From DATAWZ01 sp036266975 (GTDB lineage: Bacteria; Actinomycetota; Thermoleophilia; Solirubrobacterales; Solirubrobacteraceae): 21,097 bases of DNA. The notes below the pieces were generated by a model, which did no database searches, was not told the DNA's origin, and saw nothing but the letters and a program-made list of their open reading frames with translations. The number at the start of each line of letters is the position of its first letter. Positions within the stretch are counted from its first letter, which is position 1. A program made the translations under genes and the position numbers. Location of the stretch: contig DATAWZ010000220.1 in NCBI GenBank assembly GCA_036266975.1, positions 1-21,097 on the forward strand, written 5' to 3'. Shown here piece by piece: positions 1 through 7,652 of this stretch.

Positions 1-1221
1 GCGCTGGCCGAGGAGCGCCGGCTCGCCGCGGCGCTCTTCGGGCTGGCCACGAGCGCCTCCCAGGCCAAGGAGCTGCGGGTCTTCGGGCTGCGCGAGGAGC
101 TGCTCGAGCGCCACGCCGAGCTCACCGGCCAGGTGCGGCGCGCAACCGTGCGCGTCGCGGCGAAGGGCGCGGCGTGGAGCGCGCTGGGCTGGGTCGTGTA
201 CGCGCTCGCCTTCGCCGGGGCGATCGCGCTGATCGCCCTGCGCGCCACCCGCCACGAGGCCTCGCCGGGCGACGTCGTGCTCGCCGTGAGCCTGCTGCGC
301 CGCGCGCAGCTGTCGGTCTCCCAGGTCTCCGACGCGGTCGGCAAGCTGCTGACCAGCGCGCGCGCCGCCGGCCATTTGGTCTGGCTCGAGGACCACGCCG
401 AGCGCGAGCGCGCGGAGGTGACCGGGCACCCGGCGCCCGAGCGGCTCGAGCGCGGGATCGAGCTGCGCGACGTCTCCTTCCGCTATCCGGGGACCGAGAC
501 GCACGTCCTGCGCGACCTCGACCTGACCCTGCCCGCCGGCCGGTCGGTCGCGCTGGTGGGCGAGAACGGCGCGGGCAAGACGACGCTGGTCAAGCTGCTG
601 ACCGGCATGTATCGCCCCACCGAGGGAGCGATCCTGCTCGACGGCCTCCCGCTCGAGGAGATCGACCTCGACGCCTGGCGGGCGGCGAGCAGCGCGGTCT
701 TCCAGGACCACGCCCGCTACGAGCTGCTCGCGGCCCAGGCGGTCGGGGTCGGCGACCTGCCCCGCGTCGACGACCGCCCGGCCGTGCTCGGCGCGATCGA
801 GCGGGCCGGGGCCGAGGGGCTGCCGGCCGAGCTGCCCGAGGGCCTCGAGACCCCGCTGGGGCGCAGCTTCAGCGGCGGGCGTGAGCTCTCGGGCGGGCAG
901 TGGCAGAAGCTCGCGCTGGCCCGCGGGATGATGCGCGACGCGCCGCTGCTGCTGATCTTCGACGAGCCCACGGCGAGCCTGGACGCGCCGACCGAGAGCG
1001 CGCTGTTCGGCAGCTACGTGCGCACCGCGGGCGACGCGGCGGCCCGCGTAGGCGCGATCACCCTGCTGATCTCGCACCGCTTCTCGACCGTGCGGATGGC
1101 GGACATGATCCTCGTGATCGACGAGGGCCGGATCGTCGAGCGCGGCGACCACGCGACGCTGATCGCCGCCGGCGGACTGTACGCCGAGCTCTACGAGCTG
1201 CAGGCGCGCGCCTACCGTTGA
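1..1221 (+). CDS. ABC exporter, fused membrane/ATPase protein (5' truncated by window)
   Basis: The reading frame is open from base 1, so the start lies upstream of the window. The visible part begins in the transmembrane domain (a hydrophobic segment lies about residues 60-78) and continues into a full ATPase domain. That domain has Walker A GENGAGKTT (about residue 187), signature ELSGGQWQKLALAR, Walker B LLLIFDEPTASLD and an H-loop in LLISHRF. This order, membrane domain then nucleotide-binding domain in one chain, is that of type IV (MsbA/LmrA-like) exporters, which work as dimers in the cytoplasmic membrane. The substrate cannot be read from this fragment. The stop is TGA at 1219-1221; the next gene starts 66 nt later with its own promoter-like element. 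Confidence 0.9.
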   Translation, partial: ALAEERRLAAALFGLATSASQAKELRVFGLREELLERHAELTGQVRRATVRVAAKGAAWSALGWVVYALAFAGAIALIALRATRHEASPGDVVLAVSLLRRAQLSVSQVSDAVGKLLTSARAAGHLVWLEDHAERERAEVTGHPAPERLERGIELRDVSFRYPGTETHVLRDLDLTLPAGRSVALVGENGAGKTTLVKLLTGMYRPTEGAILLDGLPLEEIDLDAWRAASSAVFQDHARYELLAAQAVGVGDLPRVDDRPAVLGAIERAGAEGLPAELPEGLETPLGRSFSGGRELSGGQWQKLALARGMMRDAPLLLIFDEPTASLDAPTESALFGSYVRTAGDAAARVGAITLLISHRFSTVRMADMILVIDEGRIVERGDHATLIAAGGLYAELYELQARAYR

Positions 1222-1275
1222 GCTGCTGAGCGGCGACCACCCTTGCGCTCACACGCAGTTCTTCACTGCACCGCG

Positions 1276-1281
1276 TAGGTT
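1276..1281 (+). promoter_or_regulatory. -10 element, probably leaderless start of the serine hydrolase gene
   Basis: TAGGTT fits the actinobacterial -10 pattern TANNNT and ends 6 nt before the TTG start at 1288. No Shine-Dalgarno sequence fits between them. The same spacing recurs at other genes in this window. No convincing -35 is seen. Confidence 0.5.
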
Positions 1282-1287
1282 GCAGAC

Positions 1288-2244
1288 TTGCTCACGCCGG
1301 CCGGCTCAGGGGTCCGACGACGCTGGTATGCGCGCACGTGGACGGCGTGCGCCGGCGTTGCGGTGCTCGTGGTCGTCGCGCTCGCCGGCGGCTTTGCGCT
1401 CGGCGACGCGTGGGCCCGCCGTCACGACCACTCCAGCCACGCGCGCACCGCCCGGCTCGCCTCGGCCACGAGCCCACGGAGCACGACCGACACCCCCTCC
1501 CCGGCCGCCTCGCCGGCGGCGGCCGGCGACCCGTTCCAGACGCCGGCGATGCGCACCTTCATCGCCTCGCGCCACGGCGACATCACCGCGGCGGTCGAGG
1601 ACGCCTACACCCACCAGACCTTCCTCTACCGCCCGGGCGTCACCGAGCAGACCGCGAGCATCATCAAGGTCGACATCCTGGAGACCCTGCTCGCCGAGGC
1701 GCAGGCCTCGGGCCAGCGGCTCGACTCCCAGCAGACCCAGCTCGCCACCGGGATGATCGAGAACAGCAGCAACGACGACGCCCAAGACCTGTGGGACGGC
1801 GAGGGCGGCTCGACCGCGGTGGCGGCCTACAACGCCCGCATCGGGCTCACCCACACCGACCCCAACACCCACGGCTTCTGGGGCGAGAGCACGACGACGG
1901 CCGCCGACCAGATCCGTCTGTTGCGCCAGCTCGCCTTCGAGGGCCCGGTGCTCAGCAGCACGAGCCGCGACTACGAGCTCGGCCTGATGGAACAGGTCGA
2001 GGCCGACCAGCAGTGGGGCGTGAGCGGCGGGATCCCGACCGGCGCCGCGCGGGTGGCGATCAAGAACGGCTGGCTGCCGCTCGGCAGCGCGGACTGGCAG
2101 ATCAACAGCATCGGCCGGATCGAGGGCTCCGACCGCCACTACCTGCTCGCCGTGCTCACCACCGGCGATCACACCGAGCAGTACGGGATCAACACGATCC
2201 AGGGCATCTCGGCGCTGATCTGGAAGGACCTCGTCAAAAGTTGA
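1288..2244 (+). CDS. membrane-anchored class A beta-lactamase-like serine hydrolase
   Basis: A 318-aa protein from a TTG start. An N-terminal arginine-rich stretch and one hydrophobic segment (about residues 20-38) predict a signal anchor, followed by a Ser/Thr/Pro/Ala-rich linker (about 48-80) and an extracytoplasmic hydrolase domain. Penicillin-recognising motifs are visible: SIIK (S124, K127) as the SxxK nucleophile motif, SSND (around S160-D163) at the SxN position and KNG (K259-G261) at the KTG/KSG position. This is the pattern of the many uncharacterised 'serine hydrolase' proteins of actinobacteria. The Asn in KNG makes true beta-lactamase activity uncertain; a cell-wall esterase or carboxypeptidase role is equally possible. 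The start is chosen because it includes the full membrane segment and follows a TANNNT element by 6 nt. The C-terminus overlaps the end of the convergent dehydrogenase gene by 11 nt. Confidence 0.8.
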   Translation: MLTPAGSGVRRRWYARTWTACAGVAVLVVVALAGGFALGDAWARRHDHSSHARTARLASATSPRSTTDTPSPAASPAAAGDPFQTPAMRTFIASRHGDITAAVEDAYTHQTFLYRPGVTEQTASIIKVDILETLLAEAQASGQRLDSQQTQLATGMIENSSNDDAQDLWDGEGGSTAVAAYNARIGLTHTDPNTHGFWGESTTTAADQIRLLRQLAFEGPVLSSTSRDYELGLMEQVEADQQWGVSGGIPTGAARVAIKNGWLPLGSADWQINSIGRIEGSDRHYLLAVLTTGDHTEQYGINTIQGISALIWKDLVKS

Positions 2245-3378
2245 TCAGGCCGCGCACGTTGCGCCCCTGGTACATGTCGTCGAAGGCCACGTTGACCTCC
2301 TCGGGCGGGTAGGTGCGGGTGATCATCTCGTCGATCTTCAGGCGCCCCTGGGTGTAGAGCCGCAGGTTGCGCACGAGGTCGACGCCGGCGCGCGCCCCGC
2401 CGTACACGCAGCCGGTGATCGTCTTCTCCGAGAAGGCGACGTCGACGGGCATCACGCCCCCGATCGAGGTGTGGCGCCGGTGGGTGGCCGACACGAGCAC
2501 GAGCGTCCCGCCCCGGCGGATCGTGCGAAAGCCGTCGCTGATGAGCGGGGGCGTCAGCAGGTCGGTGGTCATGATCGTGCTGTCCGCGCCGCGCCAGCCG
2601 GTCCACTCCATCACCTGCTCGGCGATGTCGCCGCGGCGGGGATTGAGGCTGCGCGTCGCGCCGAACGTCTCGGCGATCTCGAGCTTGCCGTCGTTGATGT
2701 CGACCGCGACGATCTCGGCCGCGCCGGCGATCGCCGCCCCCTGCACGGCGGAGATCCCGACGCCGCCGCAACCCACACCACGACGACATCCCCGGGGCGG
2801 ACCCTGGCGCGCTCGATCGCCGCGCCGAAGCCGGTCGTCACCCCGCAGCCGACCAGGCAGGCGACCTGCAGCGGGATGTCCTGGTCGATCTTGATCGCCG
2901 TGCGGGCCGGGACGATCGTGTGCTCGGCGAACGTGCCGAGCTTGGCCATCTGGCCGACCGGTCGCCCGTCGGCGTCGGTGAAGCGGTCCTGCGGTCGGGC
3001 TGCTTGCCGTTCATCAGCCAGGCGATCTCCTCGCACAGGTGCTCGCGCCCGCTGCGACAGAACCAGCACCCGCCGCACGAGGGGATCGTCGAGAGCACGA
3101 CGTGGTCGCCCTCCTTGACGTGGGTCAGGTTCGCGCCGACCCCCTCGACGACGCCGGCCGCCTCGTGACCGCCGATGAACGGGAGCATCCCGGGGCGGGA
3201 TGTCGCCGGTGAGGAGGTGCATGTCGGAGTGGCACACGCCCGTATGCGGCAGGTGGACGAGCACGTCGTCGGGACCCGGGTCGGCGAGCGTGACCTCCTC
3301 GATCTGCCAAGGCGCCCGGGCGAGATCCCACTGCAGATCGGTTTCGCGGATGAGCGCAGCGCGCGTGGTGATCGGCAC
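2234..3378 (-). pseudogene. zinc-dependent alcohol dehydrogenase (NDMA-dependent type), frameshifted
   Basis: Read from the GTG at 3378, the protein passes through three frames. Residues up to TGDIPP are in the first frame; the stretch from GMLPFIGGHEAAG to MNGKQPDR is in a second; FTDADGRPVGQMAK to RPGDVVVV returns to the first; GCGGVGISAVQGA to the C-terminus GLINF is in a third. The breaks need one extra base near 3189-3195 (inside CCCC/GGG), one missing base near 2986-2996 and one missing near 2774-2780. Rejoined, the protein would be about 380 aa, normal for medium-chain dehydrogenases. It keeps the catalytic Cys (GVCHSD), GGHE, the four structural-zinc cysteines (CGGCWFC plus LC) and the GxGGxG cofactor motif. 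The family resembles NDMA-dependent (mycothiol-era actinobacterial) alcohol dehydrogenases that keep NAD(H) tightly bound. It is either a recent pseudogene or a victim of sequencing indels; intact residues outside the breaks favour recent or artefactual damage. Confidence 0.8.
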
Positions 3379-3384
3379 GCCGGC

Positions 3385-3390
3385 AGCCTA
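3385..3390 (-). promoter_or_regulatory. -10 element of the alcohol dehydrogenase gene
   Basis: On the minus strand TAGGCT ends 6 nt before the GTG start at 3378, the same hexamer and nearly the same spacing as on the other side of this divergent region (3443-3448). It predicts a leaderless or nearly leaderless message. Confidence 0.55.
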
Positions 3391-3401
3391 TGCGCAGCGG
3401 C

Positions 3402-3420
3402 ATCGGTAGGACTTACCGAT
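3402..3420. promoter_or_regulatory. palindromic operator between divergent promoters
   Basis: ATCGGTA at 3402-3408 and TACCGAT at 3414-3420 are perfect 7-bp inverted arms around a 5-nt spacer. The site lies midway between two TAGGCT -10 elements and overlaps the candidate -35 of the thiolase promoter, so a dimeric repressor bound here would cover both promoters. The size is typical for TetR/GntR/MarR-type regulators; no regulator gene is in the adjacent sequence, so the binder is unknown. Confidence 0.6.
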
Positions 3421-3448
3421 GACCGGCGGGTGACAACGTGGATAGGCT
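3419..3448 (+). promoter_or_regulatory. promoter of the thiolase operon, leaderless geometry
   Basis: ATGACC (3419-3424, shares TGAC with TTGACA) is followed after 18 nt by TAGGCT (3443-3448). The GTG at 3456 starts 7 nt after the -10, where transcription would begin. The -35 overlaps the right arm of the palindromic operator. Confidence 0.55.
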
Positions 3449-3455
3449 CCGGACC

Positions 3456-4622
3456 GTGCCCGAAGCGGTCATCGTCGACGCCGTCCGCACACCGGTCGGG
3501 CGGGCCTTCAAGGGATCGCTCGCCTCGCTGCGCCCGGACGAGACGCTCGCGTTCATCATCGACGCGCTGCTCGAGCGCCACCCGCAGGTCGACCCGACGT
3601 GCGTCGAGGACGTCATCGCCGGCTGCGCCGTGCCGCAGGGGCTGCAGGCCAACAACATCGCCCGTATCGCGGTCCTGCTCTCCTCGCGCCTGACCGCATC
3701 GACGAGCGGCACGACGCTCACCCGCTACTGCGCCTCGGGCCTGAGCGCGATCCGCACCGCCGCCAACAACGTCAAGGCCGGGCAGGGCGACACCTACATC
3801 GCCGCCGGGGTCGAGTTCGTCTCCAGCTACAACGATCGGGTCGAGGGCGCGCACCCCGAGGATCAGAACGAGCGGCTCAAGGGGCACCAGCCCGGGCAGC
3901 CCGACGCGTTCATCGCGATGGGCCGGACCGCCGAGAACGTCGCCGAGCGCTACGGCGTCACCCGCGAGGACCAGGACGCCTACGCGCAGCGCTCGCAGGA
4001 GCGCGCGGTCGCGGCTCAGAGGAGCGGCTACTTCGACCGTGAGATCGTGCCGGTCACGCTCGCCGACGGCACCGTCGTGGCCAAGGACGACGGCCCCCGG
4101 CCGAGCTCGACGCTCGAGGCGCTGGCCGACCTGGAACCCGCGTTCCGCGAGGGCGGCACGGTCACCGCGGGGAACTCGTGCCCGCTCAACGACGGCGCCG
4201 CGGCTGTGCTCGTGATGAGCGACGAGCGCGCCCGCGAGCTCGGCCTGACCCCTCGCGCGCGCGTAATCACCTCGGCCACCGCGGGGCTCGAGCCCGAGAT
4301 CATGGGCGTCGGGCCGATCTACGCGGTGCCCAAGGCGCTCGAGCGGGCGGGGATGACGATGGCCGATGTCGACCTCGTCGAGCTCAACGAGGCCTTCGCC
4401 GCGCAGGTCCTGCCGGTGGCGCGCGAGACCGGGATGGACATCGACAAGCTCAACGTCCACGGCGGCGCGATCGCCCTGGGGCACCCGTTTGGCATGACCG
4501 GCGCGCGGATCATGACGACGCTCATCAACGGCCTGGAGACGGTCGACGGGACCATCGGGCTGGAGACGATGTGCGTCGGCGGCGGGCAGGGCGAGGCGAT
4601 GCTCATCGAGCGGCTCGCCTGA
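3456..4622 (+). CDS. thiolase (acetyl-CoA acetyltransferase/acyltransferase family)
   Basis: A 388-aa thiolase. It has the active-site Cys in RYCASGLSAI (C92), the GHPFGMTGAR motif with the catalytic His (H343) and the second Cys in MCVGGGQGEAM (C373), so it should be catalytically intact for thiolytic cleavage or condensation of acyl-CoA units. Length matches the family. I choose GTG 3456 (protein begins PEAVIVDAVRTPVGR, as family members do), placed 7 nt after a TAGGCT -10; an in-frame GTG at 3438 would add six residues but sits upstream of that -10. It is the first gene of a tight + strand unit: the next gene starts 1 nt after its stop. The substrate chain length cannot be told from sequence; context suggests the end of a beta-oxidation-like route for an unusual acyl-CoA. 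Confidence 0.92.
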   Translation: MPEAVIVDAVRTPVGRAFKGSLASLRPDETLAFIIDALLERHPQVDPTCVEDVIAGCAVPQGLQANNIARIAVLLSSRLTASTSGTTLTRYCASGLSAIRTAANNVKAGQGDTYIAAGVEFVSSYNDRVEGAHPEDQNERLKGHQPGQPDAFIAMGRTAENVAERYGVTREDQDAYAQRSQERAVAAQRSGYFDREIVPVTLADGTVVAKDDGPRPSSTLEALADLEPAFREGGTVTAGNSCPLNDGAAAVLVMSDERARELGLTPRARVITSATAGLEPEIMGVGPIYAVPKALERAGMTMADVDLVELNEAFAAQVLPVARETGMDIDKLNVHGGAIALGHPFGMTGARIMTTLINGLETVDGTIGLETMCVGGGQGEAMLIERLA

Positions 4623-4623
4623 C

Positions 4624-6087
4624 GTGGCGCACGTCCAGATCGTCGACCAGACGCTGCGCGACGGGCCGCAGAGCCTCTGGGGGATGCGCTTTCGGGCGGG
4701 CATGGTCACCCCGATCGCTCCGTACCTGGAGCGCGCCGGCTTTCACACGATCGAGGCGCCGAGCGGGTCGTTCTTCAGCGTCGTCGGGCGCTACCTGCGC
4801 GAGGACCCGGTCGAGTTCTACCGCCACATCCGCCGCTCGCTGCCCGGGTCAAAGCTCCGCGGCGGGACGCGCCCCTCCTCGAGCGGGCGCTACGGCCTCT
4901 CGCCCTACTCGATCATGGAGTTCATGGCCCGTTTCATGATCCAGCAGATGGGCCAGAATTCGGTCTGGGTCTACGACTGCCTGTTCGACATGCCCGAGAT
5001 GGAGCGCCGCTCGCGCGTGATCCACGAGGCCGGCGCCGAGGTCATCCCCGCCGTGATGTACGGGATCAGCCCGGTGCACACCGACGAGTGGTTCGCCTCC
5101 AAGGTGCGCGAGATGGTCTCGTGGGGCATCGCGTCCTCGATCTACGTCGAGGACGCGCCGGGGATCCTCACCCCCGCGCGCGCGAGGAGCCTCATCCCGG
5201 CGATCGTCCAGGCGGCCCAGGGGGTCCCGGTCGAGCTGCACTGCCACAACACGACCGGCCTGGCGCCGCTCAACTACCTCGTCGGCGTCGAGCACGGCAT
5301 CCAGCTGCTGCACACCGCCTCGCGCCCGGTGGCCAACGGTCCCTCGCTGCCGTCGACCGAGATGACGGTCGTGAACCTCGAGGCGGCCGGGCACACGCAC
5401 GACATCGACGCCTCGACCCTGGAGCCGGTCGCCCAGCACATGGAGCGCTGCGCGATCGCCGAGGGCCATCCGCTCGGAGTGCCCGACGAGTACGACGCCC
5501 GGATCTACGACCACCAGCTGCCGGGCGGGATGATGGGCACCTTCAAGGCCCAGCTCGCGCAGCACGGGATGCCCGAGCGGCTCGACGCGGTCCTCGACGA
5601 GATCCCGCACGTGCGGGCGGACTTCGGCCACCCGATCTCGGCCACGCCCTTCTCGCAGTTCATCGGCACCCAGGCCGTGCTCAACGTCGTCAGCGGCGAT
5701 CGCTACTCGATCACGATCGACGAGATCGCGATGTACGTGCAGGGCTGCTACGGCCCGACGGCGGCGCCGATCGACGAGGACGTCAAGGACCGGATCCTCT
5801 CCACCCCACGCGGCCGCGAGCTGATCGGCTACCGGCGCCCGGAGATGACCCTCGACGAGGTCCGCGCCGAGTACGGGGGAACGGACCTCTCCGACGAGGA
5901 CCTCTTCCGCCTGAACTACATGCCGCTCCCGGACCTGGAGGCGATCCGCGCGGGCGGGCCGCTCGCCGTCGACTACCCGCTGCCGGTGCGGCTGGGCGAC
6001 CTGATCAGCGACGCGCTCGACGCGCGTCGCGCGCGCCGCGTGAGGCTGCGCACCCCCGAGGTCTCGGTCGAGATCGTTCACCACTGA
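4624..6087 (+). CDS. carboxyltransferase-like DRE-TIM barrel protein (PYC/OadA type) without biotin domain
   Basis: A 487-aa protein starting at GTG one base after the thiolase stop, so translationally coupled. The N-terminal half is a DRE-TIM barrel like pyruvate carboxylase carboxyltransferase, oxaloacetate decarboxylase alpha and transcarboxylase 5S: DQTLRDGPQSLWGMR (metal Asp D8) and ELHCHNTTG (metal ligands H206, H208). The later PGGMMGTFKAQL segment matches the conserved carboxylase domain. Two things differ: there is no C-terminal biotinyl domain (no MKM motif), and the segment normally reading KDMAG, whose Lys is carbamylated and binds the metal, reads EDAPG with Glu at position 176. 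Family members carry carboxyl groups from carboxybiotin to an acceptor; this one may do so with a separate biotin protein or may be a different aldol/lyase enzyme acting on a CoA ester. No biotin carboxylase or carrier gene is in the window. Function is therefore open. Confidence 0.75.
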   Translation: MAHVQIVDQTLRDGPQSLWGMRFRAGMVTPIAPYLERAGFHTIEAPSGSFFSVVGRYLREDPVEFYRHIRRSLPGSKLRGGTRPSSSGRYGLSPYSIMEFMARFMIQQMGQNSVWVYDCLFDMPEMERRSRVIHEAGAEVIPAVMYGISPVHTDEWFASKVREMVSWGIASSIYVEDAPGILTPARARSLIPAIVQAAQGVPVELHCHNTTGLAPLNYLVGVEHGIQLLHTASRPVANGPSLPSTEMTVVNLEAAGHTHDIDASTLEPVAQHMERCAIAEGHPLGVPDEYDARIYDHQLPGGMMGTFKAQLAQHGMPERLDAVLDEIPHVRADFGHPISATPFSQFIGTQAVLNVVSGDRYSITIDEIAMYVQGCYGPTAAPIDEDVKDRILSTPRGRELIGYRRPEMTLDEVRAEYGGTDLSDEDLFRLNYMPLPDLEAIRAGGPLAVDYPLPVRLGDLISDALDARRARRVRLRTPEVSVEIVHH

Positions 6088-6093
6088 CGGTTT

Positions 6094-6108
6094 GTTTGGA
6101 GGCTGTCC
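6094..6108 (+). promoter_or_regulatory. strong ribosome binding site of the acyl-CoA dehydrogenase gene
   Basis: GGAGG lies at about 6099-6103 in the 21-nt gap after the preceding stop, at a good distance from ATG 6109. This is the clearest Shine-Dalgarno in the window and contrasts with the many genes that have none, supporting translation from inside a polycistronic message. Confidence 0.6.
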
Positions 6109-7344
6109 ATGGACTTCGAGATCCCGCCCGACATCCAGCAGCTGATCGCCGAGGTCGATGCGTTCATCGAGGCCGAGATCAAGCCGCTCGAGCAGCAGCA
6201 CGACAACGCGCGCTTCTTCGACCACCGGCGCGAGCACTCGCGCACCGACTGGGACAACGACGGCCAGCCCCGCCCGGAGTGGGAGGCGCTCCTGCAGGAC
6301 GTCAAGGGGCGCGCCGACCGCGCCGGGCTGTTCCGCGCGCAGCTGCCGGTCGAGCTGGGCGGGCGCGGGCTGTCCAACCTGGCCATGGCGATCCTGCGCG
6401 AGCACATGGCCACCCGCGGCCTGGGCCTCCACAACGACCTGCAGAACGAGCACTCGATCATCGGCAACCTGCCGACCGTCGAGATGATCCACACGTGGGG
6501 GACCCAGGAGCAGAAGGACTCGATGATCGAGAAGATGATCAAGTTCGAGTACCGGGTCGCGTTCGGGCTCACCGAACCCAGCCATGGCTCGGACGCCGCC
6601 CACATGGACACGCGGGCGGTCCGCGACGGCGACGAATGGGTCATCGACGGCGCCAAGCGCTTCAACAGCTGGATGCACACCTCCACGCACGACATCGTGT
6701 TCGCGCGCACGTCGGGCAGCGCGGGCGACGGGCGCGGGATCACGGCGTTCATCGTCCCGATGGACACGCCGGGCATCGAGGTCGACTTCATGTGGTGGAC
6801 CTTCAACATGCCCACCGACCACGCCGAGGTCTCGATCCGTGACTGCCGGGTGCCGTCCTCGTGCATCCTCGGCGAGGTCGACATGGGGCTGCCGGTCGCC
6901 GGGACGTTCGTGCACGAGAACCGCATCCGCCAGGCCGCCTCGAGCGTCGGCGCCGCCCAGTACTGCATCAACGAGGCGGTCAAGTACGCCCGGGAGCGCA
7001 GGACCTGGAACCGGCCGCTGATGGTCAACCAGGGCATCCAGTTCCCGCTCGTGGAGCTGCATTCCGAGGCCGAGCTCGTGCGCAACCTCGTCTACAAGAC
7101 GGCCTGGGAGGTCGACCGGCGCAACAAGTCCTCGGTCGAGCACATGATCGCGATGGCCAACTTCCGCGCCAACCGGCTCGCGTGCGAGGCCGCCGACCGC
7201 GCGATGCAGGTCCACGGCGGCTACGGCTACACCCGGCACGTGCCCTTCGAGCACATCTACCGGCACCACCGGCGCTATCGGATCACCGAGGGCGCCGAGG
7301 AGGTTCAGATGCGCAAGGTGGCCAAGGAGCTGTTCGGGATCTAG
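6109..7344 (+). CDS. acyl-CoA dehydrogenase
   Basis: A 411-aa flavoprotein dehydrogenase that introduces a double bond between C2 and C3 of an acyl-CoA, passing electrons to ETF. The N-terminal helical domain is followed by FGLTEPSHGSDAAHM (FAD/substrate-binding beta-domain signature), AFIVPMDTPGIEV, then a C-terminal helical domain with AMQVHGGYGYTRHVPFEHIYR and ITEGAEEVQMRKVAKELFG. Glu394 in ITEG aligns with the catalytic base of medium-chain enzymes. Start ATG 6109 has a strong ribosome binding site. The N-terminal segment with many charged residues (about 35-65, HRREHSRTDWDNDGQPRPEW) is typical of a bacterial ACAD subfamily often found next to phosphotransferase (ACAD10/11-like) genes, as here. 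The stop codon TAG is part of the terminal CTAG of the MITE-like element that follows. Confidence 0.93.
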   Translation: MDFEIPPDIQQLIAEVDAFIEAEIKPLEQQHDNARFFDHRREHSRTDWDNDGQPRPEWEALLQDVKGRADRAGLFRAQLPVELGGRGLSNLAMAILREHMATRGLGLHNDLQNEHSIIGNLPTVEMIHTWGTQEQKDSMIEKMIKFEYRVAFGLTEPSHGSDAAHMDTRAVRDGDEWVIDGAKRFNSWMHTSTHDIVFARTSGSAGDGRGITAFIVPMDTPGIEVDFMWWTFNMPTDHAEVSIRDCRVPSSCILGEVDMGLPVAGTFVHENRIRQAASSVGAAQYCINEAVKYARERRTWNRPLMVNQGIQFPLVELHSEAELVRNLVYKTAWEVDRRNKSSVEHMIAMANFRANRLACEAADRAMQVHGGYGYTRHVPFEHIYRHHRRYRITEGAEEVQMRKVAKELFGI

Positions 7345-7505
7345 TGGTGCCTCCGGCAAATCCGGTCGTCGATTCGCGAGCGAAAATCGAGCACGGCCAG
7401 GACGCAGGGAGCCGGAATAGCAGCGCTATTTCGGCTCCCGAGGACGCCGCCAGGCGAAGATTTGCAGCCGCGAAGCGGGAGCGGATTTACAGGAGGTGCC
7501 ACTAG
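7341..7505 (+). mobile_element. MITE-like 165-bp element, copy 1
   Basis: The element begins CTAGTGG and ends CCACTAG. The inverted ends extend imperfectly for about 24 bp: CTAGTGGTGCCTCC against CTAGTGGCACCTCC, then CAAATCCG against TAAATCCG. A near-identical copy lies inverted at 19350-19514; by eye they differ at five positions, all transitions. Inside are a long palindrome (GGGAGCCGGAATAGC paired with GCTATTTCGGCTCCC) and a shorter one around TCGATT/AATCGA. No protein is encoded. CTAG at both ends may be a 4-bp target duplication, as in IS5-group insertions at YTAR. The left CTAG supplies the dehydrogenase stop codon. Confidence 0.8.
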
Positions 7506-7527
7506 CTCGCGGTCCCGGGAGCGCAAC

Positions 7528-7652
7528 CGTGCTCCCTTGACCACGCCTGGACCCGACGAGGGAGCAACCCTCAACGCCCGGCACCCCGCCGAGCGCCCCT
7601 GGCACCCGAGCGTGCTCCCTTGAGCACGCCTGAACCCGACGAGGGAGCAACC
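7528..7652 (+). repeat. two 42-bp direct repeats, each with a hairpin
   Basis: A 42-nt unit starting CGTGCTCCCTTGA and ending GAGGGAGCAACC occurs at 7528-7569 and 7611-7652 with two mismatches. In each, TGCTCCCT can pair with AGGGAGCA over a loop of about 21 nt. A GGGAGC at 7517-7522 can instead pair with the GCTCCC of the first unit. The repeats lie between two convergent genes and could end transcription from both sides, but no U-tract is seen. The rest of the gap (7653-7722) shows nothing recognisable. Confidence 0.6.

Noticed and set aside
1306..2172. 288-aa minus-strand open frame opposite the serine hydrolase
   Set aside because: Ala/Arg/Gly/Val-rich shadow with no motif, while the plus strand encodes SxxK, SxN and KxG motifs in the right order.
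2838..4709. 623-aa minus-strand open frame across the thiolase gene
   Set aside because: Composition is Arg/Gly/Asp-rich low-information sequence opposite a clear thiolase; only its last part is real, as one frame of the broken dehydrogenase.
4849..7359. 836-aa minus-strand open frame
   Set aside because: Shadow of the carboxyltransferase-like and acyl-CoA dehydrogenase genes in GC-rich DNA; no recognisable domain, repeated VDLH/DRDR-type runs.
7528..7652. CRISPR-like array
   Set aside because: Only two units, 41-nt gap, no third repeat and no cas genes; better explained as hairpin repeats.
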